Shown: positions 45,222 to 58,163, numbered from the stretch's first letter. The stretch: DNA of 64,000 nt from Axinella damicornis (GCA_963931865.1 OZ007510.1:5929399-5993398), one strand, 5' to 3'. Notes: generated by a model not told the origin, from the letters alone. Translations and numbers: made by a program.

Positions 45222-45401
45222 TTGAAAAAACGCCAGTACCATGACTTTCTCTGAACATATTAAGTATCACATGAATTGCATTTGACATGTTCTCATTATC
45301 AAGGAGGTGTTATATAATTGCTGTAATAAATGCACGTCAAACAGAGTGCAATGCACCACTCCAACCAAAGTGCTACTTAGTACAAACAATGTGGCACCCT
45401 C

Positions 45402-45447
45402 TAACACCTGTGTCAACGATACAGTAACACCTGTGTCAACGATACAG
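45402..45447. repeat. 23-bp tandem duplication
   Basis: TAACACCTGTGTCAACGATA with CAG, twice without spacer. Confidence 0.85.
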
Positions 45448-45813
45448 TAACATTGACATTGCTACATTGATGCTGGACTCCTATATACCTACTCAACATG
45501 GCCGGAAATCAGTATAGCAGCAGAGGACATCTGGTTATGAAGTGTATCCAGACCTACACAAACACTGTAAAACACTGTAAACAGCTAACGGCATGGGACT
45601 TCTACGTAGTGCTTTGGAAAATTGGACCTAGCTTCCAAAAATGTGCTACTTTGCTATGATTTTGCAGATTCCATACCACTAGCAACTATGGATGTGATAC
45701 TAGGCAAAAATGTGAACTTTATGACACAAATTTTTAGGCTAGGGGGTTATAGATATAACTAGGAATATGCATGCGCAGTGTCTTTGCCTTGCACGCGTGC
45801 TTGCAATTACGCA

Positions 45814-45823
45814 TCTATATAAA
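45814..45823 (+). promoter_or_regulatory. Possible TATA box upstream of the Kelch-Ig kinase gene
   Basis: CTATATAAAC about 600 bp upstream of the start codon, with an initiator-like TTCAGTT about 30 bp later. It would require a long 5' UTR. Sequence match only; it could serve a non-coding transcript. Confidence 0.25.
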
Positions 45824-46189
45824 CAGGCGGGCCAGTGCAGTAAGGTGCGAAGTTCAGTTGCCTGACTGAGAAGATGGAAAGAGTCCCCTCGAGGACGAAC
45901 GCTTTAGTGACGTTCTGCATCCCTTGCCTAATGCGAAGATCCACGCTGAGTTAGCTCATTGTGGCGAACGGTTCTTAGCAGCAAGACATTATCGTAGCTA
46001 AATTAGCTAGCTATAGCTAGCATGCATTATACTACCGGCAAAGCTCACCTAGTTCACACCGCGGAGTGGTCGAGCAGGGACAGCTAGCTCCGGCTCCATC
46101 GTATAGTGCCAGCAAAGGTCCACACTGCACGCGGTGCCTACACGTGTGCACGCGCCTCAAACCAGTATATGTCTGGGGACGAGACCGCA

Positions 46190-46312
46190 GAAACCGCCCC
46201 CCACGCAATTAAAGTGTTATGGAAATTTCGGTGTGACGGATATATATATACAGACGCGACGTGACTATGCTGCACGATTAGTTGCCTCGCGTGAAGGTGC
46301 TCGGCAATTATG
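46190..46312 (+). repeat. Dispersed repeat E, copy 1
   Basis: GCAATTAAAGTGTTATGG, TGTGACGGATATATATATAC, GACGCGACGTGACTATGC and GCACGATTAGTTGCCTCGCG recur inverted at 59938-60046. Confidence 0.65.
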
Positions 46313-46417
46313 GTGTGTTGATCCTGTGATTATGACCCTGAACCTGAATTATGTCATGCTGTTTTCTTCTACATGTAGACCCCTATGAGTGCATATACTA
46401 CACTGTGACTTGTGACA

Positions 46418-49400
46418 ATGGCAGAAGCAGTCCCTCCCCCACCTCCTCCCCCACCTCCTCCCATGGGGGTACCTCCCCCACCTCCTCCCAAGGGACTACC
46501 TCCTCCCAAGGGACTACCTCCCCCACCTCCTCCCATGCAGGAGGTACCTCCCCCACCTCTTCCCATGGGGGTACCACTCCCACCCCCTCCTCCACCAGTA
46601 GTAACATCTATTAATGGGAAGGATGGTTCTGGCCAGCTGAAGTTGAAGTTGTGTTGGAAAATGCGTAGAAACACACCATGTGAGATGTTGAGGGGTGTGG
46701 CTGTAGGATGTGGCAGTGTGGGATACTTCAGTCCAGGCAGAAAGGAACGTGGTAGTGATGTAACCCGTGAGATGCAAGCCTCATTTAAGCTTGAGGGACA
46801 TTCTCGAGAGCATGGTATTGTATGTGCATATGACCTAGAGAGTGACGACTGGAGTGAACTGCCCAAGTGCCCTTCAACACGCTTTGGATTGGCAGTTGTC
46901 AATGACCTTGTAACAGCTGTCGGAGGAATGTCATTAGGGGGACGACCTATGAACCACCTTTACAGCTTTAGTGGAGGTACGTGGGAGAAAACGTTTCCTC
47001 CAATGCCCAACAAGCGATACTTGCCTGCTGTTGTTACTGCACAGAACTACCTGATAGCAGCAGGTGGAAAGGAATGGAGAGGAGTCCTGTCTACGGTGGA
47101 CGTGATGAACATGGACACACTAGAATGGTACACTGCTGCCAGCCTACCAGAACCTGTCTACCATGCTTCAGCCACTGTCTGTGAAGGTCAGGTTTATATC
47201 CTGGGAGGCAAGGGCAGGAATGGTGCTACCCGAGCAGTCTTCACCTGTACCCTAGACTCTCTACTCCGCTCATGCCACCCTCCCTCACAGACCCCAACCC
47301 ACACTGGTGAATCCAGCATCTGGAAGCGTGTAGCTGATGTTCCAGTAGTGGATTCTGCGTTCACCACATTGAAAGGGAGGGTGATAGCAGTCAGTGGAAA
47401 GGTTCACATGTACGATGTGAACTCTGATTCTTGGCTGGTAGTGGGATGCACACACACACTTCATTGTAAGTGCCTGGCAGTGGGACTGGGGGACTGCATC
47501 GTTGCTGCCGGAGGCAGGGCATCGTGGAATGATATGTCTGTCAAAGTGGAAGTTGGCTATTCAGGTACTCTGTGTGTGTATGTGTGAGAGAGAAAGCATG
47601 TGTGTTGAGTGTTGATCAGGTTAAAGCTGAGTGTATAGTGTTGGTTGCTCACTAGGGCTTCAGGAATAGTTGGGCGAGCTTGAGCGAGCACTGCATATGT
47701 GTAAAACATGAGCCCATGTCTGTCTGTATGCGTGCATGTACATCGTACCGTAAATAAAAATAACGTGTCATGACCTGTGCTCAACCACAAAGTCCCTCAA
47801 TGTAATTTTGCTCATGAATAATTAATGAGATGACGTCACTTGCATACGGTTATTTAGAGTTATTCATCTGTTAACGTTTTCCCATGGCGGCAACCGGAAT
47901 AAACAAGGGGGGCTTCTTTCTTTGATGCGGCTAGCAGCCCTTTCGAGTTTCAAATCGGTACTCTGATGTGGCCGTGCGGTACTTTGAAGATTTGTTTGAA
48001 CACTCTTTTTTTTTTTTTTTTTTTTTTTAAGTAAGAAGCTATTCTAGCTGATTGAATGTGGCGATGGGCTATCTGTGTGTGAATAGCTAGGTGGAGTGAG
48101 CAGGAATGTTTGTGGGTCTGCTGAAGTGGCTGAAGAACAGCCTGGAAAGTGAACAGCCTCCGACAGCTCCCTGGCCAAGGTACTCTAGAGAGTTGACCTT
48201 TCGGCATTACAGGCCCCGCCCATTTTCGTGTTAGGGCGAATTTGGCTGGTTTGGTAGCTGGACTGGGCTGGTGAGAGGGAGTAGATGTGTGGCCAAAACT
48301 CGGTAACCGAGAGGTGAACGTGGAAAAGCATCCCTATTTTTGCAGGGGGTAGGTTGACCTTTTGGAAACTGGCCTTGGCTTGAGTCGGTTTTAGTTGGTG
48401 TGCGTGGAATTTTTTTTGAAAGCCTAGGGTAGCCAAACCTCTGTTTTTGAGGGTGGCAGTGAGTTTTGGGCTGTAGCCTGCAAGTGAGGAGAGCAGGTGG
48501 TAAATCCATCCGTAGTTTTGGGGCCTGTTTTGTGTGTGTATTGATGATGGGGTCAGAGTGTGGGTGGGGCCTTGGAGAGGGTCCAAATTTTCAGTTTCGT
48601 AGAGGGCCTTAAAATTGAGTTTTAGGGCATTTTCAAGCAGAGGGAGCAGTTTGATGCAAAGTATTGCTGAAACTTGTGTACGCTTTGATGCTGCCCATTT
48701 ATCCATCAACTTGGTTTCGGAGATCGCGGTACCCATGTTTACTACCTTAAGTCGCTACAGCAATGGGCCGTACCGTTTGGCAACGAAGACGGCAGCATGC
48801 AGTGCTTTCATCAATGTCTGCAAGGTCCAGCGAGAGCTAGTGCTTCAACACCACATACTGGCACGTAGCTATCCTTTGACTGTTTATATTTCTATGCTAT
48901 ACAGTTAAGGTTGATGTGAACTTGCCTGGTTCTAGCTCAACCAGGGAGTATACCAATTACGTGACTAATCTTTTAGCTTACTTAAGTGTTTGTGTGTGTA
49001 CCCCCTCTCCCTCCTACACCTCCTGTTGCAATAATAATAATTGGACACTCAACCCTTCTCCACTGTCGGCAGCTCACATGGTCACTAAACTATGCACCTG
49101 ACACTTGGTCCAAACAGGTTTCTCCCCCAGTGTCTCTCACCAACCTGAGGAGAGCCAAGCCAGTGTGACGGGTGAGTCAGTGACCATCCACATTGAGGCT
49201 GAGGGGACAGCTCCCCTCCAGTATAGCTGGCTACATGACCACGGTGGGGTGGAGGGGGCAGAAGGTCCAGTATTGACACTCATGGAGGCGACAGATGCTG
49301 ACAGTGGTGAATATCAGTGCCTGGTGAAGAATCAGTTTGGATGGACTGTGTCCAAGCCATCAAAGATACAAGTGGGTGAGTTAGTAACTTATGAGTTACA

Positions 49401-52400
49401 TGTATAACTGAAGCTTGGATGTTTATATAGCTACCCATCTACATGTAGAAAATAGTCTTCTCCTCCCTAGGGTAGGCATACTGTCTGGCAGTCAGTTCAT
49501 AGCATAACTAGCCTGCGTATAGGCTGCAGCTACTTTTATTACCATGCAGTGTGTCTCCTCTACTCGGTATATGAGCCCAGATGTCGACATTGTACTGTAG
49601 TCACTGCCAAAGGCCACTGTACTTACTTTCTCACCTCGTGTGTTCTCCTTTCTCTAGGTGATCCCATCATAGCTGTGCATCCTGAGAGCCGGATCAGTTT
49701 TCCCGGGACATCTGTGTCCCTCTGTGTTGAAGCTAAGGGGACACTTCCCCTCCGCTATAGGTGGCTCTGTAACAACAATGTTGTGGAGGGGGCTGAGGGT
49801 CCTGTGCTGACACTCGCTGAAGTGAGAGAGGCTGACAGCGGTAGCTACCGGTGCTGCATTGACAACCAAGTGGGGAAGGTGGAGTCTAATCCAGCAGAGC
49901 TGCTAGTGGGTAAGTGGCCTGCCCAGCAGCCTACTTAGTTCCAAATCCTGAGTCCTCAGGCCTAGAGTCTGCATTGGTGTGTAGCTACATGTTGCATTTC
50001 TGCACTGGTGGTAGCTGTCTGCATGTTTGGTATGGCACACAAGATGAGAGAGCTAATCTACTATATCTATTTTCCTTTTCAAACTAGGTGATCCCCTTCT
50101 TATACTACATCCCAAGAGCCAGACCAGATTGACAGGACAGTCAGTGTCCCTCTGTATTGAGGCCAGGGGGACAGTTCCCCTCCATTTCACCTGGCTGCAC
50201 GATGGCAAGGTGGTGGAGGGGGGAGATGGTCCTGTACTGACACTGAATGGAATGAACAAGGCTGACAGTGGTAGCTACATGTGCCAGGTGGAGAACCAAG
50301 TGGGGAAGGCTGTGTCGAAACCAGCAGAGCTCCATGTGGGTGAGTGGCAGAGTTTCATACAGTTGGAGAGTGGGGGGCTGGGAATCTGCTATCAGTTCAA
50401 AGGCAGCGACATGCAATTCAAGGGGTGAAAATCAGGCAAAATCTTTTGTGACTTTGAGAAAAGATGATTGCTTTGGACGCTGGCCTGATTTCCAGTGATG
50501 TGTGAATGTCAGGGAAATGTATTTTATTTCTTACTACTTTATGTTAGAGTTCTGTTTCATTCAATACCAGGTGATCCTCCGTCCATCATACTTCATCCTG
50601 AAAGACAAGACAGTCTTGCAGAAGACTCGGTAACCTTTTGCGTTGAGGCTGAAGGTACCGGTCCCTTGCGGTACAGGTGGTTCTGTACTCACAAAGAGGT
50701 GGAGGAAGCAGAGGGACCAGTGCTGAAACTGATGGGAGTGAAAGAGGCTCACAGTGGTGACTACCGATGCCAGGTGGAGAACTTGTTTGGGGAGGCTGTG
50801 TCTGAACCAGCAAGGCTGTGTGTAGGTGAGTGTATATTCATACACTGCTCGGTAGTATACATACTAGCATGGCAAAGTCCTTGTTACACTCCTGGTAGGG
50901 GAAAAATTGTGCCGCATAAATTACACTCCTGGTAGGGGTAAAATTGTGCCACGTAATGTAATCTAAATAATAAACGTTCATACAAAGATTCTGACTACAC
51001 CGTCGTGATCGCTATGATGCAGTGACACAAAATCAAAATAATTGTGCTGAAACTCACCTTGGTGGTAGAGATACATGTATGAATGCTTTTGTCTTGCCAT
51101 TGGCCACCATTGCTCGAGCGCTCTCTTCGACTTCCGGTGGCAGTACAGCCCTCGGGAAAGGCACACGAAGATTCTGACCACACGGCCGTGATTGCTGTCG
51201 TTCACTGACGCTTACATGGCAAAACTCACAGTGCTGTCGAAAGTTGTGAGCGCTACAGTAATTTCTTGTCTTCCTTTTGGCCGCCATTGCTAGCGATCGA
51301 CTGAGCGGCATGTACGTTAATTGGAATGAGTTGCGATACCTAGCCTGCGCTACAGCGAGTTGCAACAGGTTGCAACGGCTGCTACCAGGAGTGCGGTTGC
51401 CCCTCATAATGTAAATAATTGAGTGCTAGGAATGGCGTACAGAGATGTGACTACACCGTCGTGATCGCTATCATGCAGTGACACAAACTCAATATAATTA
51501 TGCTGAAACTCACCTTGGTGGTAGAGATATATGAACGCTTTTGTCTCACCGTTGGCCATCAGGAGTGAGGTTGCCCCTCGTTTCATAATAAGGAGTCTTT
51601 ACACCTTCCTCATGTCTTGATTCGTTTCAACTTAGGTACAGTTGTTTTCTCTGAACTGAAGTTCATTGAGGTGGTCGGAAAGGGAGGGTTTGGGACGGTG
51701 TGGAGAGGGGAGTGGACGCCAGGAAAGAAGGTGGTGGCCATTAAGAAGGTGGACGAAATGGTTGAGAGAGAGGTATGCTATATATACTACATTGAGTACT
51801 TCAGTTTGAGCGGAATTGCATGCTTACGAAATATGCCTCCAAGAAAGATTTATATAGCTGTTGAACATTTAGCAGTTAGCCTTAATCATATGTATGTGGT
51901 TCAACACTGATTTTGTATATTATAGGTGAAGATCCTGCAATCACTGAGGCACCCTCGTATCATTCAATTCTATGGAGTCACTTCAGATCCACATGGTGTG
52001 TGCCACTACATTATCACAGGTTTGTGCTTTGTTAACGATATTTGAATATAACATGCGTGTAACACAATGCAGAGGTCGAACTACATGCGGTAATCGATCA
52101 ATTTCCGTACATTTACCTAAATGACCGCACACTAATGCACTTGTTCGGTACATGTAGGTGTAACCAATCAACATGCGTACGTGACTAGAATCACCTAAGT
52201 GCATGACTCATATGACTGTACCTGGTTCAAATCAGCCAATTTCTTTTTCTCTCTTTATGCATGCATGAGTTCTAGTGAACCAATTTTTTTTTTCCCCATA
52301 TACACACAACCAACATGGATTTGAAGCTAGCTTGGAGAACACACTAATTTATATTCGGTGACGGGCATGACCTATAGCATATTTTGTAAATGACCAATCA

Positions 52401-55400
52401 AAATCCAAGGTGCTAGGACATTTGACCGCTCAACATGTAATCCTTATTTTGACCTCTGCAATGCAATCTGAAAATGCAGAGAGAGATACCCGCTCGGGCT
52501 GGAGAGTGCCTACAATCTTGAAAAAACAATAGAGGGCCATCTCCAAGTTCAAAAGTTCACTCTGAATGAACTTAGTAATGTTGCTGTTACAGTGCATATA
52601 CATGTCCTTGACCTAAGGCTCTCGTTGCCTGGGAGGGAGAGCTTGTAATTAGCATTTATGAATCAGTTCCATGCGTGATCAAATTTTTTCGTGGTGCAAC
52701 ATTTTGCATTTTTTGTGGGCATGCAGATTATCGTGAAAATTGAAAGGACACAGATCCCTTAACTAGCTCTTGTTAATAATCACCTTCCATAGAGTTTGCA
52801 GAGAATGGTTCCATTTGTGACTACATACATGTGAAGAAGGAGTGTCCAAGTCTTGAACAGAGTCTGCTGTGGGCAGAACAAGTCGCTGAAGGTACGTTGG
52901 TGCATGACCTATCCCAGTGTTGCATGTTAATTTGCACCACTGTCAGCTATATCACATGCTTGGACTTGTACACCAACAGTGTGTGGAACATACTATACCA
53001 AACAAACAGTGCATGTTTTAATCTCCGTGGCAACATGCCCTTAGTTCCACCCTACCTCATTTGATGATTTGAAGTATAAGCTTTAGGGAATTTAGAAATT
53101 TCCTGTGTATTGTGAAATTCACATACTTAATGTTTGTGATGGATAAGTAAGTAAGGACCAGTCAGAAATGTAATCTGTAGAACAGGGTATAGTGAAATGA
53201 ATCATCCAATGCTTGCACTCCTGCCTGAATTTTGTACTTTACAAACTAATGCAGTCTTTGCTTAGCAACTCTTTTTGCCAGGCTCCATGCCTCTGGTATA
53301 TCAGTGCTTAATTGTCATAGAAAAGATGCTGTCAAAAGTAGAACATTTTAACGGTATGGTAAAATTCTATACATAGTATTTTGTAATACTATTTCCAGGG
53401 ATGCAATACCTCCATCAGATGGACTACATTCACCGGGACCTGAAGGCAGCCAATGGTACATATACTCTAGGAGCTAAAGCTACGTACATTCAGCATCAAG
53501 CTGACCAGTAGTTCATTATTACACTCCTGGTAGGGGAAAAATTGTGCCGCGTAAATAAATAAATAATATAATGTTTGAGTACTTAGGCCTAGCCTACAGA
53601 GATTCTGACTATACCGCCGTGATCGCTACCATGCACTGACCTGAATGATAAAAGTTGGTGCTGAAACTCACCTTGGTGGTGGAGATATGAGCGCTTTTGT
53701 CTCACCGTTGGCCGCCATTGCTCGAGCGCTTTCTCGACTTCCAGTGGCAGTACCGTTCTTAGGAAAGGCACACGAACATTCTGACCACACGGCCGTGATC
53801 GCTGTCGTTCACTGACGCTTATATACCAAAACTCACCCTGCTGGCTAAGTTGTGAGTGCTGTAATAATGTGTTGTCTTACTTTTGGTCGCCATTGCTCGC
53901 GATCGACTTGAGCGTGGTTGCCACGTGGCATGTGCGTTAATTAGAACGTATTGCAATACTTAGCTTGCGCTACGGCAGGTTGCAACGCGGCTACTTTATG
54001 AATGGTACTTGAGAGCACTCTAAATAATTTCTGATCTTCCCTGTATATAGCTATCATGGTGATGTGTGATAATTGGAACGAACTGTCACACTTAGCTTGT
54101 GCTACCATTTAACCGCGGCTACCAGGAGTGCGGTTGCCCCTCGTAAAGTAGCAGCAATATTCTCTATAAGGATGATCACTCATTTTCCTACAGTTCTGCT
54201 CACATCTGACCTGAATACAAAGGTAGGAACAATAATTTATTGACTGTTTCACACACACACATGCATGTGCATGAAGTACGTAGCTCTGCTGAGCAGGTGA
54301 ACGCACTGCTTCATCAAGACAATCAAATATGCTACACCCACGCCAATTCATACTTGCAGCTAACAACAAGTATACTCTGTACACACATAGAGGGGGTCAT
54401 GTGTGATTGTATAGTAGCAGTATTTGACATTGGTCAAATAGAAATGCAGGTGCCTATTTATACTATACTTAATGAAATACTGCAATCTCATTGGTCAATT
54501 GAAAGGGTTTACTTAGTACCCATTTAATTGACTTATCACCCCCTTAATACACCTGTAATTTCTGTAGTTGTATAGTTGTACACATTTACATCATATATAG
54601 ACCAAGCACAGTTCTCTGTATAGTGCGATCTCAGAGTCTTGTTCTGCTTTGGAGTCACTGTCCCAAACATGAGGCACGAGTAAGTAGGTTGTCAGGTAGC
54701 CGACTGTGAGATCGAGACCGGCTGCTATAAAACAGACTCATCTCTGTGCACGAAGTTGTTCTGACTGAACGGCTGTGCAAATGCTGACTGTTTCGGTTGC
54801 CAATACAGACAGCGATTTGATTGGCTGCCATGCCAGCCTGCCAAATCGCTGTCTGTATTGGCAACCGAAACAGTAAGCATTTGCACAGCCGTTCAGTCAG
54901 AACAACTTCGTGCACAGAGATGAGTCTGTTTTATAGCAGCCGGTCTCGATCTCACAGTCGGCTATATAGTATAAATACCTTAAACAATGAAACCCTCAGG
55001 GCCTAAGCGATTTAGACATCCTTGCGCTTTACACGCTGGTGTCTATAATTATGGTTTCCGCAGGGCTGTAAATCCTGTAGATCCCTCAGTTTCATCGTTT
55101 AACCTAGTGATGGGCACTTGCATGTGAGTTGATTCCGTAATACTCCATTCTAGCCTCATCACCGGGCCCCTCCTGTCAATGAGAACTAGAGATCGGTGGG
55201 TCCTGGGAATGAGTTTGACGACATCTTGGACATTCTAGCTGATCTTGCCTTAGATATGTGACTTGGGATCAGCCAGGAGTCTGGAACATACTAGTAAGAT
55301 GACCACAGCAGTCGGAACTTACGCATGGATGGCACCGGAGGTAAGCTACATAGCTAGCTTTACAATATGGTATGGCTATATATGGTCAATAATCACCTAT

Positions 55401-56940
55401 TAACTAGATTTCACTTTCTACCAATTGTGGCCATCTGCATGATTGGTCACATCGCATCCAGTGAAGTGTCATAGTACTCTGAGCAGGCCTTCCTGCTTAT
55501 GTAAGTAGTGACTTTATGGAACTTTAGTGCTCAAGAGGCAGAAGAGCTCTGTAGTTATTGTCATTCTGGTGTTGTAGGTGCTAAATGTGTGAACCTTATT
55601 GGTGTGGTATTTTAGGGTGAGCTAGCGGCAGCACTGAGGTGATTTCTGGTCGATTGTGGAGGATTGGACCCATACAACAAGCTCCACTAACTTTAACCCC
55701 ATATAAGGGGTGCCTTACCGGAACTTGATTATATGCTTGACTATGATATTTCAATTGATTTCTCAGGTTTTTAGAGGAGATCCTGTTTCAAAATTGTGTG
55801 ATGTGTATTCATTTGGGATTCTCCTATGGGAAATTGTCACATGCCGGCAGCCATTTTCTGATTGTATATCTTTCCTGGTGCCTGGGAAGGTGTTGGATGG
55901 AGAGGTTAGTAGCCACAGACCAGCAAATGTTTGAACAGTCACTGCATGATTTCTGAAACATTGTGCATTTGACTTGGTCTCATTCCCACGATTTCCAAGA
56001 CATGGTTAACTTAATAGAACAATACTAGCTTACTACTTAGCCTTGTTCTCAGGCCAGACCTGGGAACGAGGTTAAGATTGACTCTTCTACTGAGATCGAT
56101 GTGTTGCCCATGACAAATTGGAAATCTCATCATGTTTGCCACACTACAATAAATGCAGGTGGGAACACCATGGGGTTGAGAATTGTGCTGTAGTCCGTTA
56201 TTTAACTTTCAATGAGCAGATTAGATTATAGTTTGGAACACCATGGGGTTGAGAATTGTGCTGTAATCCGTTATTTAACTTTCAATGAACAGATTAGATT
56301 ATAGTTTGTTCATTGTGGTCTTATGTTTTTCCTGTATAGCGCCCACCAATCCCAGACTCCTGTGAGCCCTACGTGAAGTATCTGATGGAACAGTGCTGGC
56401 ACAAGAATCATCAGGTATTCACAACTCTTTCATCAAACTCCATACAGTAACTATACCTGGACAGGTCATAATATGGGGAAATAATCCCCCAAAGCGATCA
56501 TCTCAACTAATTTCCATTGCTTCTGTAACTTAGCTAACCATAACTGTATGGTTGAACTGTGACCCCGGCCTGTCATCTCTAGGATTTCATAACCATGCAC
56601 TGTCTCCTACCATGGTAACTTCTGTGTGCATGCATGATCGATCAACCAGTGGACCATATTTGAGCGTAGGTAGTATACCTCACACTATAGTACATTTCCT
56701 GCACTCACTTCCTGTCATGTGTTTACTGAATAGCCAGCCCGTCCATGGGAGGTCGTGCCTGTCACGTCATGTGACTGTCTGTGCTAGTGGAGATGTGATT
56801 TATTCTTGAGTTCTGTATTTCCTGTTCAGAGTTCCTATTTAAGCAGCTTGTGCATATACCGTACCCTGCAGGGCAGACCTACGTTCTCAAAGATCTTGAG
56901 TGTTCTGCAGGACAAAGGTACGATAGAGGAGCCCAGCTGA
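46418..56940 (+). CDS. Polyproline-Kelch-Ig(4)-TKL protein kinase (14 exons, 982 aa)
   Basis: A predicted cytoplasmic signalling kinase: no signal peptide, no membrane segment. Residues 1-65 are polyproline blocks that could bind profilin or SH3/WW domains. Residues about 90-382 are Kelch repeats (blades with AVGGMSLGG, IAAGGKEWRG, YILGGKGRNG, IVAAGGRASW). Four Ig domains follow, one per exon, each with a DSGxYxC or close variant. The kinase (last 260 or so residues) has GKGGFGTVWRG, VAIKK, RHPRIIQFYGV, HRDLKAANVLL, CDLG for DFG, GTYAWMAPE, DVYSFGILLWE and RPTF; closest in style to ZAK/MLK-type TKL kinases. Exons: 46418-47564, 49118-49375, 49658-49909, 50088-50339, 50571-50825, 51636-51772, 51926-52019, 52793-52891, 53399-53455, 54194-54222, 55254-55340, 55767-55904, 56340-56414, 56872-56940; phases all fit. 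The join of the Kelch exon to the first Ig exon rests on matching phase only. Confidence 0.85.
47804..48746 (-). mobile_element. TTAA-target element, copy 3 (943 bp, one end lost)
   Basis: Inverted relative to copies 1 and 2. Its start abuts TTAA at 48747-48750. The other end stops about 40 bp short, inside AATTTTGCTCATGAATAATT, with no TTAA. It carries the same 183-codon frame (48736-48185, minus). It sits in the Kelch-to-Ig intron. Confidence 0.7.
48185..48736 (-). CDS. Hypothetical 183-residue ORF inside TTAA element copy 3
   Basis: Same predicted protein as at 10258-10809 with one Leu-to-Ile replacement (AKIGML for AKLGML). Unassigned. Confidence 0.3.
   Translation of the reverse strand: MGTAISETKLMDKWAASKRTQVSAILCIKLLPLLENALKLNFKALYETENLDPLQGPTHTLTPSSIHTQNRPQNYGWIYHLLSSLAGYSPKLTATLKNRGLATLGFQKKFHAHQLKPTQAKASFQKVNLPPAKIGMLFHVHLSVTEFWPHIYSLSPAQSSYQTSQIRPNTKMGGACNAERSTL
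50884..51410. mobile_element. Repeat B, copy 1 (inverted CACTCCTGGTAG ends)
   Basis: Begins TTACACTCCTGGTAGGGG (given twice in tandem) and ends CTACCAGGAGTGCGGTTGCC, so GCACTCCTGGTAG-like ends are inverted. The interior repeats GTCGTGATCGCT and CTCACCTTGGTGGTAGAGAT. Lies between the last Ig exon and the first kinase exon. Confidence 0.65.
51440..51596. mobile_element. Repeat B, copy 2 (truncated)
   Basis: ACACCGTCGTGATCGCTATC, CTCACCTTGGTGGTAGAGAT and GAGGTTGCCCCTCGTTT match copies 1 and 3. The left end is missing. Confidence 0.6.
53519..54146. mobile_element. Repeat B, copy 3 (628 bp)
   Basis: The most complete copy: TTACACTCCTGGTAGGGG at the left and CTACCAGGAGTGCGGTTGCC with CCTCGTAA at the right. 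In a kinase-domain intron. Confidence 0.65.
54697..54964. mobile_element. 268-bp near-perfect foldback, TAGCCGAC...GTCGGCTA
   Basis: The left arm (from TAGCCGACTGTGAGATCGAG) and right arm match over about 125 bp with almost no mismatch around a loop of about 15 bp. Ends are TAG and CTA, like the MITE family. Lies in the intron between the VLLTSDLNTK and CDLG kinase exons. Confidence 0.8.
56162..56309. repeat. 74-bp tandem duplication
   Basis: GGAACACCATGGGGTTGAGA through AGATTAGATTATAGTTTG, twice, with two differences, just before the exon at 56340. Confidence 0.8.
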
Positions 56941-57485
56941 ATGAAATGAAGTCATTACACTCAGAGTTTATGGCACTAATGTGTTCTTACCATGCAGTTG
57001 TTCTATAAACTGGCAGTCGAAGTGACGTGGGGCATGCACGATAGATCTTCTTAAGTTTGGACATCTCACCAGCTAGCCTTTCAACTCATTGTTTTCACAG
57101 TTTGGACAACATCCCTTGTATTCCATGTATATAATGGTGCTTACACACACATTGCTTCTTTTATATAGTTTTACAGTTCTCTCTTGATCAGAGACAATAA
57201 TATTATGTTGCTCTCTGCTTCCACTTCTTCATGCAATTGCTAGCCTCATTTAATTATAGCACTTGGGAATTAAACTAGCTGCCTGTACATGAGGCTGATT
57301 GTACTCACATATGACTGTATTACAGCTACAACAATTAACGGCATACACACCAGAGCACCACATTAGCTGTATACCAATCCCATGGCTGGTGTATATATAT
57401 TGTATGGTAGTCTTGCAGTCTGAGAGAAATGAATTCAACGCAGGAAGTTTTGCTGAAGTGGGCATTCAACTATATGAAAATCTTG

Positions 57486-57770
57486 TACAGCACAATAATA
57501 GAGGGCTGTCAGCATGTGCATACGTGATTATCGTATATACCTGCAGTTTCTGGACCATCATGCAAAAGGACCTAATATGGTCAGTGAGACTGTATGACTC
57601 GACCTACCTTGCTCACTCAGGCTGAAAATTCCAACTAATTAATTAATGCCGAATGTTATGGTAGCTACAGCCATGATGATCAGTCATATTGCTAAATGTC
57701 TTGCATGGAGGTTCTTATAGCCATGCACGGCATTAATTGGTATCAAGGCCTCTAAGCATGCATGCATCGA
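57486..57770. repeat. Dispersed repeat C, copy 1
   Basis: TTGTACAGCACAATAA, GCTGTCAGCATGTGCATAC, GAGACTGTATGACTC, CCTTGCTCACTCAG, GGTAGCTACAGCCATGA and CAAGGCCTCTAAG recur in order at 63735-64000. The rest of 56941-58160 shows no gene. Confidence 0.65.
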
Positions 57771-58163
57771 TCCTTCCTATATACAGCCAGTTTCATGGTG
57801 TGCTTCTATATACATATCAGCAATTGAGGATCATATAATATAATATTATGCGGTGCTGTGACATTAATATATATCTCACAACATTGTCAGGTATACATGT
57901 ATTGTTTACCCCCACCCCATGCAAATAGTCACACATCTTTACATTTGAAGAGGGCCGGTGCAATTCTTTACATAATAATAGTGCTTAGTACATTTATCTA
58001 GCTTCATTCCCGGCCTTTTACGCCTCCAGTGTTTTGATCGTTTATAGCACTGCATATACTGTAAGTGATCAGAAACTGGGTGTAGATGCCTACTAGATGG
58101 CCTGCTACATTGTATCACAAGTGTATGGTCATATGGAGCTATATCTTGTATCAATAACATTGG

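Noticed and set aside
46369..46902. Gly-rich frames on the minus strand opposite the kinase gene start
   Set aside because: They are the antisense of the polyproline codons of the real plus-strand exon.
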